64,000 nt of DNA from NCBI GenBank assembly GCA_964405265.1, contig CAYONC010000001.1, positions 124,001-188,000 of the forward strand. Reading direction: 5' to 3'. The DNA comes from Eshraghiella sp964405265. GTDB lineage: Bacteria; Bacillota; Clostridia; Lachnospirales; Lachnospiraceae. Each line of letters opens with the position of its first letter. Positions within the stretch are counted from its first letter, which is position 1. Positions 26,486-36,159 of this stretch are shown here, piece by piece. The position numbers and the translations under genes are program-made. The notes beneath the pieces are model-generated. The model was not told the origin of the DNA. It saw nothing but the letters and a program-made list of their open reading frames with translations, and searched no databases.

Positions 26486-26507
26486 ACAGATTTCCCTTTC
26501 TGTATCT
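26486..26507. other. Small inverted repeat in the DAHP synthase leader region
   Basis: ATACAGA and TCTGTAT around an 8-base loop, in the 203-base gap between the divergent EamA and DAHP synthase genes. A TTGACT (26514-26519) follows. No T-box or Trp/Phe leader peptide is recognisable. Confidence 0.35.
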
Positions 26508-26574
26508 TGACTTTAAAGCGTTAAAGTGTTAGTTTATATCTGTATTAATATTATTTCAGAAAGAGTGACAATAT

Positions 26575-27606
26575 ATGGGAATGAACTACTTTAAAAAGCT
26601 TCCTGAACCGGAAATCCTTAAAGAAGAATATCCGATGACGGATGAACTTTGTAAAATCAAAGAAACGAGAGACAGGGAAATACGCGATATTTTTACGGGC
26701 AAATCAGATAAATTCATAGTCATAATCGGTCCGTGCTCGGCAGACAGGGAGGATGCCGTGCTTGAATATGTATCAAGACTGGCTTCAGTCAATGAAAAAA
26801 CCAAGGACAGGCTTATGATTATTCCCCGTGTATATACCAACAAGCCCCGTACTACCGGAGAAGGCTATAAAGGCATGCTTCACCAGCCTGATCCGAACAA
26901 GGAATCCGATTTATATGCAGGCATTGCCTCAATCCGTAAAATGCATATAGATGCCATTAAAGAAAGCAGTCTTACATGTGCGGATGAAATGCTCTATCCT
27001 GAAAACAGAAGTTATCTTGATGATATTCTGTCATATGAAGCAATAGGTGCACGTTCCGTTGAAAACCAGCAGCACAGACTTACCGCAAGCGGCATGGATA
27101 TTCCCGTGGGAATGAAAAATCCGACAAGCGGTGACTTCGGGGTTATGATTAATTCGGTTATTGCCGCACAGAGCTCCCATGAATTCATATACAGGGGATA
27201 CAGTGTAAGCACAACCGGAAACGACCTTGCCCACGTTATTCTGAGAGGCGGTGTCAACAAGCATGGTATGTGCATACCTAACTACCACTACGAAGACATT
27301 GAAAGGCTTCAGGAAATATACCTTTCAAAAGATTTGAAAAATCCTGCAGCAATCATTGATGCCAACCATTCCAACTCCAACAAGAAATTCCGTGAACAGC
27401 TCCGCATAACCAGCGAAGTTCTTCACAGCCGTAAATACAATCCGGATTTCAAGAAACTGGTTAAGGGTGTCATGATTGAGAGTTACCTTGAAGAAGGCAA
27501 CCAGAAAATCAGCAGTGACATGATTTACGGAAAATCCATTACTGACCCATGCATAGGCTGGGCTGATACGGAAAAGCTTTTATATAAAATAGCAGAAGAA
27601 TGTTAA
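26575..27606 (+). CDS. 3-deoxy-7-phosphoheptulonate synthase, class I
   Basis: 343 residues. AroG/F/H-type motifs: IIGPCSADR, IPRVYTNKPRTTGEGYKG, ENQQHR near residue 165, GMKNPTSGD, IRGYSVSTTG-like segment and DANHSNS. First step of the shikimate pathway (PEP + erythrose-4-phosphate). It stands alone, with coaBC 10 bases downstream. Which aromatic amino acid inhibits it cannot be read from sequence. Confidence 0.95.
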   Translation: MGMNYFKKLPEPEILKEEYPMTDELCKIKETRDREIRDIFTGKSDKFIVIIGPCSADREDAVLEYVSRLASVNEKTKDRLMIIPRVYTNKPRTTGEGYKGMLHQPDPNKESDLYAGIASIRKMHIDAIKESSLTCADEMLYPENRSYLDDILSYEAIGARSVENQQHRLTASGMDIPVGMKNPTSGDFGVMINSVIAAQSSHEFIYRGYSVSTTGNDLAHVILRGGVNKHGMCIPNYHYEDIERLQEIYLSKDLKNPAAIIDANHSNSNKKFREQLRITSEVLHSRKYNPDFKKLVKGVMIESYLEEGNQKISSDMIYGKSITDPCIGWADTEKLLYKIAEEC

Positions 27607-27616
27607 GAGGTATCCC

Positions 27617-28810
27617 ATGGCTGATAAAAAAACAGTTTTACTTGGCATAACCGGAGGAATAGCTGCATACAAAATGGCGAATGTGGCAAGTTCCCTCGTC
27701 AAATCAGGTTTCAGCGTTCATGTAATAATGACTGAAAATGCAACACGTTTTATTACTCCGCTGACATTTGAAACGCTGACATCCAACAAATGCATAATTG
27801 ACACGTTTGACAGAAATTTTCAATTTGAAGTTGAGCATATCTCCCTTGCAAAAAAAGCCGACGTCGTATTGATTGCGCCTGCTACTGCAGATATAATAGG
27901 AAAACTGGCTAACGGAATTGCCGATGACATGCTCACAACCACACTCCTTGCGTGCCGTTGTCCTAAACTGATCGCTCCGGCAATGAATACCGCCATGTAT
28001 GAAAATCCGATAGTCAGGGACAATACTGCCAGGCTCATGATGTACGGCTTCAGGATAATTCCTGCTGACAGCGGACATCTTGCCTGCGGCGATACGGGTA
28101 AGGGCAAGCTGCCTGATGAACGGATTCTCCTTGAATACATAATGAGAGAGCTCCATGGAAAAAAAGACATGCTTGGAAAAAAACTGCTCGTAACTGCCGG
28201 TCCTACCAGGGAAGCCATTGATCCTGTACGTTATATCACCAACCACTCCACCGGTAAAATGGGCTATGCCATTGCAAGAGCTGCAGCTTTCCGTGGGGCA
28301 GATGTCACGCTTATATCCGGTCCCGTACACGAAAAGCCTCCGCTTTTTGTCAATACCATTAATATTACATCTGCTGCCGAAATGTTTGATGCAGTTAAAG
28401 AATACAGCTCCGACCGGAACATAATAATTAAAGCCGCTGCCGTGGCAGATTATACCCCGTCTGCCGTAGCAGACAATAAAATCAAGAAAACCGGCACGGA
28501 TATGTCTCTCGGACTCAGACGCACGGATGACATATTGAAATATCTCGGTGAACACAAATCTGACGGACAGTATTTGTGCGGTTTTTCCATGGAAACGGAA
28601 AATCTTATAAAAAACTCAAGGGAAAAACTGAAAAGAAAAAACGCTGACATGATAGTGGCAAACAGTCTCCGCACACCGGGTGCCGGTTTCGGAACTGATA
28701 CTAATGTCGTAACCCTCATCACCGAAAATGATGTAAAAGAGTGTGAAATTATGCAAAAGAGCGAAGTTGCCGATATGATTCTTGACGCAATCCTGTACGG
28801 AATAAGTTAA
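27617..28810 (+). CDS. coaBC: Bifunctional phosphopantothenoylcysteine decarboxylase/synthetase
   Basis: 397 residues. N-terminal CoaC flavoprotein domain (VLLGITGGIAAYK, catalytic His in VEHISL, APAMNTAMYENP). C-terminal CoaB domain from about 185 (LVTAGPTREAIDPVRYITNHSTGKMG; IKAAAVADYTPS; the Lys pair KIKKTG). Two consecutive steps of coenzyme A synthesis. Cotranscribed with DAHP synthase by spacing. Confidence 0.97.
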   Translation: MADKKTVLLGITGGIAAYKMANVASSLVKSGFSVHVIMTENATRFITPLTFETLTSNKCIIDTFDRNFQFEVEHISLAKKADVVLIAPATADIIGKLANGIADDMLTTTLLACRCPKLIAPAMNTAMYENPIVRDNTARLMMYGFRIIPADSGHLACGDTGKGKLPDERILLEYIMRELHGKKDMLGKKLLVTAGPTREAIDPVRYITNHSTGKMGYAIARAAAFRGADVTLISGPVHEKPPLFVNTINITSAAEMFDAVKEYSSDRNIIIKAAAVADYTPSAVADNKIKKTGTDMSLGLRRTDDILKYLGEHKSDGQYLCGFSMETENLIKNSREKLKRKNADMIVANSLRTPGAGFGTDTNVVTLITENDVKECEIMQKSEVADMILDAILYGIS

Positions 28811-28942
28811 AATTTTGTTCATAATTTAGTCATTTTCTGTACATATTGAATTTATATACTCAGTATGTGAAAAATTTTTTCTTTTTCATATACTCCTCTC
28901 TTTTTTAAGACAGTTCATATACTGTCAGATATATCGTTACAG

Positions 28943-28979
28943 TAAAAGAAACGGTAATCATCTTACCGTTTCTTTTTTG
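28943..28979. terminator. Bidirectional terminator between coaBC and the flippase gene
   Basis: AAAAGAAACGGTAA and TTACCGTTTCTTTT form a 14-bp stem around a 5-base loop, with A-run and T-run on either side. It serves the convergent genes and overlaps the flippase stop codon. Confidence 0.85.
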
Positions 28980-30229
28980 TTATCTTTTTTCATATAATAC
29001 AATGCCATAATAAAATATCCCGCCGCCCTTATTCCGTTCACAATAACATATCCCGCTGATGCTCCGAGTATGCCGCCGTGAATGGTCATCGGCGTGATAA
29101 TAAGTGCCGCTGATGCCGCAGTTCCGATGTTAATAAATATACTTGCCTGCTGATGCCTGTATATTATTATAACATTTTCAAAGAGCGTATATATTGCCAC
29201 AAGTCCTCCCGAAAGCATGAGAAGAGCATTGGTCCACTCATATCCGTCGAGGTCAAGTCCGTATATAAAAGAAAGCAGTTTTCCCCCGAATAAGTACATT
29301 CCAACCATCGTGACAGCAGTCAGTCCGGCGATAATCCCGGTCTGTTTTATTATAATACCCTTAAACCCCTTAAAATTGTTCTCTTCATGATATACAGCCA
29401 TGCCTGTAAGCCACAGCCTCATGGTAAAACCGGCAAACAGATCCACAACGAATACCGGCATAAACAGCGCATTAAATACCGCAAGCAGGGAATTATCATC
29501 TCCGGATATGCTTTTTATTGCATATTTAGGTGAATTATGAATAAATACATAAAAAAACGAGCTTACAAACAGTGAAAAGCATGCGGCCGTAAGTTCTTTT
29601 ACCGTTTTAACATCAAACTGCCAATCTATTTCTGCAAAGGCACCTGCTGTCGGAAAATCCACGATAAGGACCAGTGCAAGAGATACCACGGCAAGAGTAA
29701 CCGAGGCCGCCACCACGCTCCTTGTGAACACAATCATCAGTACAAATACCGCAATCATAATGATATCCTTGGTAAACTGGCTTTTGCCGCTTACGTCAAG
29801 ACGGAACCGCTGCTGGTACAGACCTTCAAACAAATCTGACATGCATTCTGCCATTTTATATATTGTAAGTGCTACGATAACAACAGCTTCTTCTCCTCTG
29901 TATCCTCCTGCCACAATCCATACTGCCGTAATAAATAACGCAAGTATGCACGTACATATCCTGAATGTATAATACTGTCCGAATGAATATTTCTGTCTTA
30001 TGTCAGATACCTGAAAATTTCTGACAGAAAATTTTCCCACCGTGAGCATCTGCTGGGCAACCATCATTCCTACGGAATAAAGACCGGCTGCAGAATCACC
30101 CATCAGATTGGTAATTATCATTAAAAAAACAATCGACTGACATGAATATACTATTCCCGATGCCGCAGTCCATGCAAGAGCATGCTTTTTACCATTGTCA
30201 TCCTTACCGATAAAAAGCTTTCTTATCAT
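28958..30229 (-). CDS. Polysaccharide flippase-like membrane protein (MOP superfamily)
   Basis: 423 residues, about twelve hydrophobic helices, no glycosyltransferase neighbours. The N-terminus (TAASGIVYSCQSIVFLMIITNLMGDSAAGLYSVGMM) and the charged loop SDIRQKYSFGQYYTFR follow the oligosaccharide-flippase pattern. It lies 2 bases after the DUF1858 gene. Substrate unknown. Confidence 0.75.
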   Translation of the reverse strand: MIRKLFIGKDDNGKKHALAWTAASGIVYSCQSIVFLMIITNLMGDSAAGLYSVGMMVAQQMLTVGKFSVRNFQVSDIRQKYSFGQYYTFRICTCILALFITAVWIVAGGYRGEEAVVIVALTIYKMAECMSDLFEGLYQQRFRLDVSGKSQFTKDIIMIAVFVLMIVFTRSVVAASVTLAVVSLALVLIVDFPTAGAFAEIDWQFDVKTVKELTAACFSLFVSSFFYVFIHNSPKYAIKSISGDDNSLLAVFNALFMPVFVVDLFAGFTMRLWLTGMAVYHEENNFKGFKGIIIKQTGIIAGLTAVTMVGMYLFGGKLLSFIYGLDLDGYEWTNALLMLSGGLVAIYTLFENVIIIYRHQQASIFINIGTAASAALIITPMTIHGGILGASAGYVIVNGIRAAGYFIMALYYMKKDNKKETVR

Positions 30230-30231
30230 AC

Positions 30232-30453
30232 TCAGTTGTCAGCTTTTTCTGCTTTAAACGCAAGAAAATCATTAATTACATTCGTAAGTGAATCCGCATC
30301 TATTCCATGCACCATACATGCTTCCTCAAGTGACTCTCCCTGTGCAGACGGACATCCTACGCAATGCATTCCCGCATCAAGGAGTATCGGTATAATCTCC
30401 GCATCCGTCTGAATAATATCATGAATAATCATATCTTTATTAATACGTGTCAT
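30232..30453 (-). CDS. DUF1858 domain protein
   Basis: 73 residues from the ATG at 30453 (MTRINKDMIIHDIIQ; AGGAGG 8 nt upstream). DUF1858 pattern with a conserved CxxC: LLDAGMHCVGCPSAQGESLEEACMVHG. Such small proteins often accompany redox or hybrid-cluster functions; the mini-ferredoxin diverges from it 145 bases away. Confidence 0.88.
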   Translation of the reverse strand: MTRINKDMIIHDIIQTDAEIIPILLDAGMHCVGCPSAQGESLEEACMVHGIDADSLTNVINDFLAFKAEKADN

Positions 30454-30598
30454 TTTTATTTCCTCCTGAACTTTTAATGCACTATGATTATATAATAACC
30501 CATTTAAACTTACAAGCATTAAAACTTTTCTTGTTTTATTTCACTCAATGTTATATAATTATCTCAATTAATATTTTTCTTAGGAGGTAAGTGCAGCT

Positions 30599-30769
30599 AT
30601 GGCATATGTAATTTCAGATTCATGCGTAAGTTGTGGTTCATGTGCAGGCGGATGTCCGGTTGGTGCAATCGCTCCCGGTGATTCACATTATGAAATTGAT
30701 TCAGATGCATGTCTTTCATGTGGTGCATGTGAAGCAGCATGTCCGGTTGGAGCAATTTCAGCTGAATAA
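30599..30769 (+). CDS. Two-cluster [4Fe-4S] mini-ferredoxin
   Basis: 56 residues: MAYVISDSCVSCGSCAGGCP, then VGAIAPG, and a second half with CLSCGACEAACPVGAISAE. Eight cysteines in two CxxCxxCxxxCP motifs, the clostridial 2[4Fe-4S] ferredoxin layout. AGGAGG 11 nt before the ATG. Single-gene unit with its own terminator. Carries low-potential electrons for fermentative metabolism. Confidence 0.95.
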   Translation: MAYVISDSCVSCGSCAGGCPVGAIAPGDSHYEIDSDACLSCGACEAACPVGAISAE

Positions 30770-30780
30770 TCATACTTAGA

Positions 30781-30812
30781 AGAATCTCTCACGCATGAGG
30801 GATTCTTTTTTT
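30781..30812 (+). terminator. Terminator of the ferredoxin gene
   Basis: AGAATCTCTCA, loop, TGAGGGATTCT followed by seven T. Overlaps the 3' end of the convergent MerR gene. Confidence 0.85.
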
Positions 30813-31322
30813 GTGTTTTTTTCTTATTCTTCCTTCTGTTCCCGCAGCTGCTTCTTTCCCTGATTTCTGACATATTCTTATTGCCGTATCAAGTCTCTTA
30901 AACCTGTCTTCCTCTGCTTCCTCCCTCATACGCATGAGATAATTCATTTCCTTAATCACACGGTCTCCCAGTATTTCGTTATTTTCCCTTAATGACTGTG
31001 TTACAATATTCCCAATGATATTTTTAAACTGCTCCATTTTATTTTCTTTGCTTATGGTTTCGTTATGTACGGGCACAGGGAGGTTATCTTCACTGCTGTT
31101 CTCAATTTCACCGAACAGTTCACTCTTAATGGCTTTCAGCTGATAGCCTTTACTTTTCATTTCCTTTGCCCTTGTAAGAATATTCAGATGCTCTTCCGTA
31201 TAATAACGGTGTCCCAGCTCATTTCTCGGTATCAGTATTCCAAGCTCTTCTTCCCAGTACCTCAGTACATGGGCTTCAAGTCCGGTTATTGCAGATGCTT
31301 CTGATATTAAATATCTTTTCAT
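30789..31322 (-). CDS. MerR-family transcriptional regulator
   Basis: 177 residues. N-terminal MerR helix-turn-helix (YLISEASAITGLEAHVLRYWEEELGILIPRNELGHRYY...), then a helical dimerisation region and a long polar C-terminal part without effector-binding cysteines. The final KKHKKRIPHA is basic. Possibly a cytosolic-signal or chromosome-organising MerR; target unknown. Confidence 0.85.
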   Translation of the reverse strand: MKRYLISEASAITGLEAHVLRYWEEELGILIPRNELGHRYYTEEHLNILTRAKEMKSKGYQLKAIKSELFGEIENSSEDNLPVPVHNETISKENKMEQFKNIIGNIVTQSLRENNEILGDRVIKEMNYLMRMREEAEEDRFKRLDTAIRICQKSGKEAAAGTEGRIRKKHKKRIPHA

Positions 31323-31407
31323 ATATACTATCCCTCCGTAAATTTCATTAGAAACATTATACCAGCTGTTTCAATGAAATAATCAGGAATCGTTCGACCC
31401 TTTTTAC

Positions 31408-31437
31408 CAAAAAAGAGCAAGTTTCGCAACTTACTCT
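31408..31437 (-). terminator. Terminator of the gdpP-rplI-dnaB operon
   Basis: Minus strand AAGAGTAAGTT, loop GCGA, AACTTGCTCTT followed by TTTT; overlaps the dnaB stop. Confidence 0.85.
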
Positions 31438-32783
31438 TCCGTATTACCATATTGAACTTCAAGATCCGCAAACTTGGTAAGATCGCTTATCCATGCAAGC
31501 TTTACGGTTCCCGTAGGGCCGTTTCTCTGTTTTGCTATAATGATTTCCGCAACTCCTTTATTCTCGCTGCTGTCGCGGTTATAATAATCATCCCTGTATA
31601 TAAACATCACAACGTCGGCATCCTGCTCTATTGCTCCGGATTCCCTGAGGTCTGAGAGCATCGGTCTCTTATTATCCCTTGATTCCACGGCACGGCTCAG
31701 CTGTGATAGGGCTATCACCGGAACATTCAGTTCTCTTGCAACTCCTTTGAGAGCTCTTGAAATTTCTGATACCTCCTGCTGTCTTGATTCTGACTTTTTT
31801 CCTCCGCTCATAAGCTGGATATAATCTATGATTATAAGTCCGAGATTGTTATCCCTCTTGTATTTACGGCATTTCCGCCTTAGTTCTCCGATTGATATAC
31901 CCGGCGTGTCGTCAATTATTATATTTGACATTCCGACCCTTGAAGCACCTTCTGATACGCTTGCCCATTCTGACGGAGTCATGTTTCCGGTTTTTATATT
32001 CTTGGAGTCCACCTTGGATTCCATTGAAATAAGTCTGTTAACCAGCTGAACCGATGACATTTCCAAACTGAATATTGCCGTTGCGGTATGATTTTTTACG
32101 GCAACGTGCTGTGCAATATTAAGCACAAATGCCGTTTTACCCATAGACGGTCGTGCTGCAACAAGTATAAAGTCTGAATTTTGAAGTCCTGCCGTTTTAT
32201 AATCAATCTGTTTAAAGCCGGTAGGAATACCGGTTATTTTTCCTCCTGCCTTGGCTGCTGCCTCCATTCTGTCAAGTGCGTCCATTACCACCTCGCCTAT
32301 CGGTGTAAACTCTTCACTTCCGCCGCTTTGTGTTACTTTTGTAATATCCTTTTCAGCTGAATAGAGCAAATCGTCTATATCCATTTTTTCTTCATAACAG
32401 TTGTTTTCTATTAACTGTGCAGAGCGTATCAGCTTACGCAGAACAGATTTGTCTTTTACTATTTTGGCATAATGCTTAATGTTGGCGGAGGTCGGCACCG
32501 CACTCAGAAGGTCTCTTAGGAAATCCACGCCTGCAAGCTCCTCCGGGGCTCCCATCTGCTTCAGTTTATCCTGAACCTGTACTATGTCTGCCGGCTTTTT
32601 CTCCCTGTTGAGTTCCACCATTGCTTCAAAAAGCATTCCGTACTGCCCTGTATAAAAATCTTCTTTTTCCAAATAATCCGATGCCGTAATCAGCGCATCC
32701 TTATCCATGAGCATTGAGCTGATAACTGAGCGTTCTGCTTCTGTGCTGTGCGGCATTACACGCTTAACCGTTATCTCATCCAT
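31431..32783 (-). CDS. dnaB: Replicative DNA helicase
   Basis: 450 residues. N-terminal DnaG-binding domain (MPHSTEAERSVISSMLMDKDAL), RecA-type motor with Walker A ARPSMGKTAFVLNIA and Walker B LIIIDYIQLMSG, arginine finger region LSQLSRAVESRDNKRPMLSDLRESGAIEQDADVVMF in shortened form. Replisome motor. Six bases after rplI, the normal Firmicute arrangement. Confidence 0.98.
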   Translation of the reverse strand: MDEITVKRVMPHSTEAERSVISSMLMDKDALITASDYLEKEDFYTGQYGMLFEAMVELNREKKPADIVQVQDKLKQMGAPEELAGVDFLRDLLSAVPTSANIKHYAKIVKDKSVLRKLIRSAQLIENNCYEEKMDIDDLLYSAEKDITKVTQSGGSEEFTPIGEVVMDALDRMEAAAKAGGKITGIPTGFKQIDYKTAGLQNSDFILVAARPSMGKTAFVLNIAQHVAVKNHTATAIFSLEMSSVQLVNRLISMESKVDSKNIKTGNMTPSEWASVSEGASRVGMSNIIIDDTPGISIGELRRKCRKYKRDNNLGLIIIDYIQLMSGGKKSESRQQEVSEISRALKGVARELNVPVIALSQLSRAVESRDNKRPMLSDLRESGAIEQDADVVMFIYRDDYYNRDSSENKGVAEIIIAKQRNGPTGTVKLAWISDLTKFADLEVQYGNTEE

Positions 32784-32789
32784 ATTCTT

Positions 32790-33236
32790 CTATGCCTCTC
32801 TTACCCTGACATTTATCTTTGCCGTAACATCTCTGTGAAGCTTAATTCCGACAATGGTTGTTCCTACTGTTCTGATTGGTTCATCCATAAGAAGCTTCTT
32901 TTTGTCTATTTCCAGCCCGTGCTGGGATTTAATTGCCGTTGCAATTTCCTTTACAGATACGGACCCGAATGTCCGTCCGTCTTTTCCCGCCTTAATTGCG
33001 AGAATTACTTCCATATCTTCCATTTGTGCTGCAAGCTTTTTTGCCGCTTCAAGCTGTTCCTTCGCCACCTTATCTTCATGCGCCTTCTGCAGCTTGAGAT
33101 CATTGAGATTTCTGGCATTGGCCTCAACTCCGAGTTTCTTCGGAAGAATACAGTTTCTTGCATATCCGTCACTTACATCTACCGTCTCGCCCTTCTTGCC
33201 GAGTGCCTTGACATCCTGTAATAAAATAACTTTCAT
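32790..33236 (-). CDS. rplI: 50S ribosomal protein L9
   Basis: 148 residues. Typical start MKVILLQDVKALGKKGETVDVSDGYARN and NCILPKKLGVEA, long connecting helix, C-terminal domain with GRTFGSVS. Its start shares a base with the gdpP stop. Confidence 0.97.
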   Translation of the reverse strand: MKVILLQDVKALGKKGETVDVSDGYARNCILPKKLGVEANARNLNDLKLQKAHEDKVAKEQLEAAKKLAAQMEDMEVILAIKAGKDGRTFGSVSVKEIATAIKSQHGLEIDKKKLLMDEPIRTVGTTIVGIKLHRDVTAKINVRVREA

Positions 33237-35275
33237 TATATTGCGCCCTCCGCTTCCATTTCATCTAATATTTTTTTGACATAATCCATTGCTTCGTCCA
33301 TTGTCATATCGCTAAGCTGTGCTCCGGCTATCGTCATATGTCCGCCGCCGCCGAGTCTTTCCATGATAATCTGTACGTTAACCTCATCTATCGACCTTGC
33401 ACTGAGATAAATCGTACCGTTATATTCAGTAAAAACTATTGATGCTTTAATTCCACTGATATTAAGCAGCTCATTCGCTGCCTGTGCTCCTACAATCGTA
33501 GGGCTTTGAAGTCCTGCTCCCGGACATATGCTCAGGGCATATGCTTTATATACCTCTGCGTGTCTCACTGCATCGGCTTTTGCCTTATATTCCGTCATGT
33601 CCGTTCTTAAAAGCTTTCTGACACGTATAATGTCGGCTCCGCACCTTCTGATAAACGCTGCCGCTTCAAAGGTTCTCGCTCCTGCCTTGTTCGTAAAATT
33701 ATTGGTATCTACGACAATGCCTGCATAAAGGGTATCCGCTTCAACGGATTTAATTCGTATGTTATCAGATATATACTGGAGCATTTCCGATACCATTTCA
33801 CATGTTGATGATGCATACGGTTCTATGTATGACAAGGTAGCATTTTCTATCTGGTCGTTGCTCTGTCTGTGATGATCAAATACTACCGTATTCCTGCACT
33901 TTCCTATAAGCTCAGGACATTCCGTATAATTAGCCCTGTTGGTATCAACCACGACAAGAAGTGTATTGTTTCCAACCCTGGCTAATGCCTCCTCACCTGT
34001 AATGAACAGATCCTTTTCATAATCCGGATTGTTCCTGTACAGGTCAACAATCGACTGTAAGGATGTTGTAATGTCATTAAGAACAATATGTGCCTTCTTT
34101 GAAAATATCCTTGCCGCCGCGTAGATTCCTATGGATGCACCAATGGCGTCAACATCGCTTATCTTATGGCCCATAATTATGATGTTATCCGTCGCTTCAA
34201 TAAGTTCCCTGAGTGCGTGAGCCTTAACCCTTGCTCTCACTCTTGTATTCTTCTCTACGGAACCGCTCTTACCTCCGTAATAGGTTACCTTATTGCCATC
34301 CCTTACAACTACCTGGTCGCCGCCCCGTCCGAGTGCAAGATCAATGGCTGCCCTTGCCATTTCATAATTCTTAATGAAGGTTCCGTTCATTGCTCCGATA
34401 CCCGCACTCAGCGTCACCGCCATTTCATTACCGATATTTACTGATTTTACATCCTCAAGAAATGCAAAACGGTCCTCTCTCAGCTGCTCAAGAAAACGAT
34501 ATCTGAATACCACAAAATATTTATCCTTTTCCAGTTTCCTTACAACAGCATTACCAGCCGAAAAATATTTATTGATTTTACGGTCTACCAGTGCAATAAG
34601 AAGTGACCTTCTTACTTCGTCAATGCTTTCCAGTGCTTCATCATAATTGTCTATGTATATAAGTCCGGCAACAAAGCGCTCATCATGCAGTTCTTTTCTG
34701 CATGCCGTGATTTCCGTTTCATCCAGAAGATATGCAGCATACAGATCGGACGATACTCCGGCTGCTATAATATCAGCGTCAAAGTCGGTTTCTCCGAGAT
34801 TAATCTTCTCTATCAGTATCCTGTATACTTTGCCCGAATACTCAAACATCTGCTCCTGTCTGTCAAGCTCCGGCTCAAATCTGAGTTCTCCGAGAGACGG
34901 TATTACCGTGTGCAGACTTTTACCATAACAGTCCTTTCCGATTAAGTCCGAAAATGCATTATTAAGCCATACAATTTTTCCTGCCCCGTCTACAAGTCCG
35001 TACGGAATCATAAAGCCGTCCAGAAGCTTCTTCTGCATCTGGGCATATCCGGATGCGAACTCAGTCAGGGCCCCTGAAACCGCAGTATGCCTCCCTACCA
35101 TTACACCGATAATTCCCAAAAAGTATATCAGCAGGGCAGCAGACATTATTATGCCTGATTTAATATTGGTAAAAAAGAGGAATATGTCAATTATAACGAA
35201 AAATATCCCTACCCATACAGGCCATTTAAGATATGTTTTAAGTAATTTTCTGAACTGCTTATTAGTTTTACCCAT
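33236..35275 (-). CDS. gdpP: GdpP-type cyclic-di-AMP phosphodiesterase
   Basis: 679 residues. Two N-terminal membrane helices (about 17-60), a PAS-like domain (about 85-160), a degenerate GGDEF domain (about 205-310) and a DHH domain with GHKISDVDAIG, VVVDTNR and VFDHHRQ. The DHHA1 domain ends in GGGGHMTIAGAQL. It hydrolyses c-di-AMP and so controls potassium and wall homeostasis. Directly upstream of rplI-dnaB, as in Bacillus (yybT). Confidence 0.95.
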   Translation of the reverse strand: MGKTNKQFRKLLKTYLKWPVWVGIFFVIIDIFLFFTNIKSGIIMSAALLIYFLGIIGVMVGRHTAVSGALTEFASGYAQMQKKLLDGFMIPYGLVDGAGKIVWLNNAFSDLIGKDCYGKSLHTVIPSLGELRFEPELDRQEQMFEYSGKVYRILIEKINLGETDFDADIIAAGVSSDLYAAYLLDETEITACRKELHDERFVAGLIYIDNYDEALESIDEVRRSLLIALVDRKINKYFSAGNAVVRKLEKDKYFVVFRYRFLEQLREDRFAFLEDVKSVNIGNEMAVTLSAGIGAMNGTFIKNYEMARAAIDLALGRGGDQVVVRDGNKVTYYGGKSGSVEKNTRVRARVKAHALRELIEATDNIIIMGHKISDVDAIGASIGIYAAARIFSKKAHIVLNDITTSLQSIVDLYRNNPDYEKDLFITGEEALARVGNNTLLVVVDTNRANYTECPELIGKCRNTVVFDHHRQSNDQIENATLSYIEPYASSTCEMVSEMLQYISDNIRIKSVEADTLYAGIVVDTNNFTNKAGARTFEAAAFIRRCGADIIRVRKLLRTDMTEYKAKADAVRHAEVYKAYALSICPGAGLQSPTIVGAQAANELLNISGIKASIVFTEYNGTIYLSARSIDEVNVQIIMERLGGGGHMTIAGAQLSDMTMDEAMDYVKKILDEMEAEGAI

Positions 35276-35338
35276 TTTTCCTTCTCCTGACAGTTACACC
35301 TTGTAGTATTATATCACGAACACCGATAATATAAAAGC

Positions 35339-35375
35339 AAAAAAATAAGACTTCCACCTTGGTGTCAGCCTTATT
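35339..35375 (-). terminator. Terminator after rpsR
   Basis: Minus strand AATAAGGCT, loop with an inner CACC/GGTG pair, AGTCTTATT, then a T run. Confidence 0.8.
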
Positions 35376-35388
35376 TCTCTTCTGTATA

Positions 35389-35655
35389 TCAGTCTAATGT
35401 ATATGGTAAGATTGCAATCTGTCTTGCTCTCTTTACCGCAACGGTAAGAGCTCTCTGATGCTTTGCACAGGTTCCGGTAATTCTTCTTGGAAGAATCTTT
35501 CCTCTTTCTGATACATATCTCTTTAATTTATTAGCATCTTTGTAGTCAATTACATTAGTTGTATCTGCACAGAATACACATACTTTCTTTCTTCTGCGGT
35601 TGATTCTCTTCTTCATCGGAGCATCTGTTCCGCGTGTTTCTCTTGGATTAGACAT
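35389..35655 (-). CDS. rpsR: 30S ribosomal protein S18
   Basis: 88 residues, basic, with RRRKKVCVFCADTTNVIDYKD, LKRYVSERGKILPRRITGTCAKHQR and VKRARQIAILPY. Third gene of rpsF-ssb-rpsR. The Cys pair CVFC makes this the cysteine-bearing form of S18. Confidence 0.98.
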   Translation of the reverse strand: MSNPRETRGTDAPMKKRINRRRKKVCVFCADTTNVIDYKDANKLKRYVSERGKILPRRITGTCAKHQRALTVAVKRARQIAILPYTLD

Positions 35656-35682
35656 TTCTGTATGACCTCCTATATAAAATAG

Positions 35683-36117
35683 TTAAAACGGCAGTCCGTC
35701 ATCCTCCACTCCGTCAGGAATGTTCATAAATCCATCTCCTGCGGCACTTAGCTGCGGTCTGCTCTGTGCCTGTGAATATCCCCCTTCACCGGCATTCTTG
35801 CTTTCTGCAAATTCCTGTTCTTCTATTACTACATCCGTGGTATAAACCTTCTGTCCGTCCTTATTGGTGTAGCTTCCCGTCTGGATTCTGCCCGTAACAA
35901 CGAGCTTCGTTCCCTGATGCAGATACTTCTCTGCAAACTCTGCGGCTCTGTCAAATGCTACACATGATATAAAATCGGCAGTCTGTTCTCCGCCGTCCGA
36001 ACGGCGTCTTCTGTCAACCGCCAGTGTATATCTTGCAACAGTGGTCTGTCTCTCTCCTGATGAGTAACTGATATTAGGATCTCTTGTTAAACGTCCCATT
36101 AAGATTACTTTATTCAT
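35683..36117 (-). CDS. ssb: Single-stranded DNA-binding protein
   Basis: 144 residues. OB fold beginning MNKVILMGRLTRDPNISYSS, middle FISCVAFDRAAEFAEKYL, a Gly/Ser/Gln linker and the acidic protein-docking tip DDGLPF. Between rpsF and rpsR. Confidence 0.98.
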   Translation of the reverse strand: MNKVILMGRLTRDPNISYSSGERQTTVARYTLAVDRRRRSDGGEQTADFISCVAFDRAAEFAEKYLHQGTKLVVTGRIQTGSYTNKDGQKVYTTDVVIEEQEFAESKNAGEGGYSQAQSRPQLSAAGDGFMNIPDGVEDDGLPF

Positions 36118-36159
36118 AACCTGCCTCCAATCCCGGTCTGCCTGACCGACACAAGCTTA

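Noticed and set aside
26372..26574. T-box or aromatic-amino-acid attenuator before DAHP synthase
   Set aside because: No T-box core sequence, no leader peptide rich in Phe/Tyr/Trp and no terminator with T-run directly before the gene; only a small inverted repeat.
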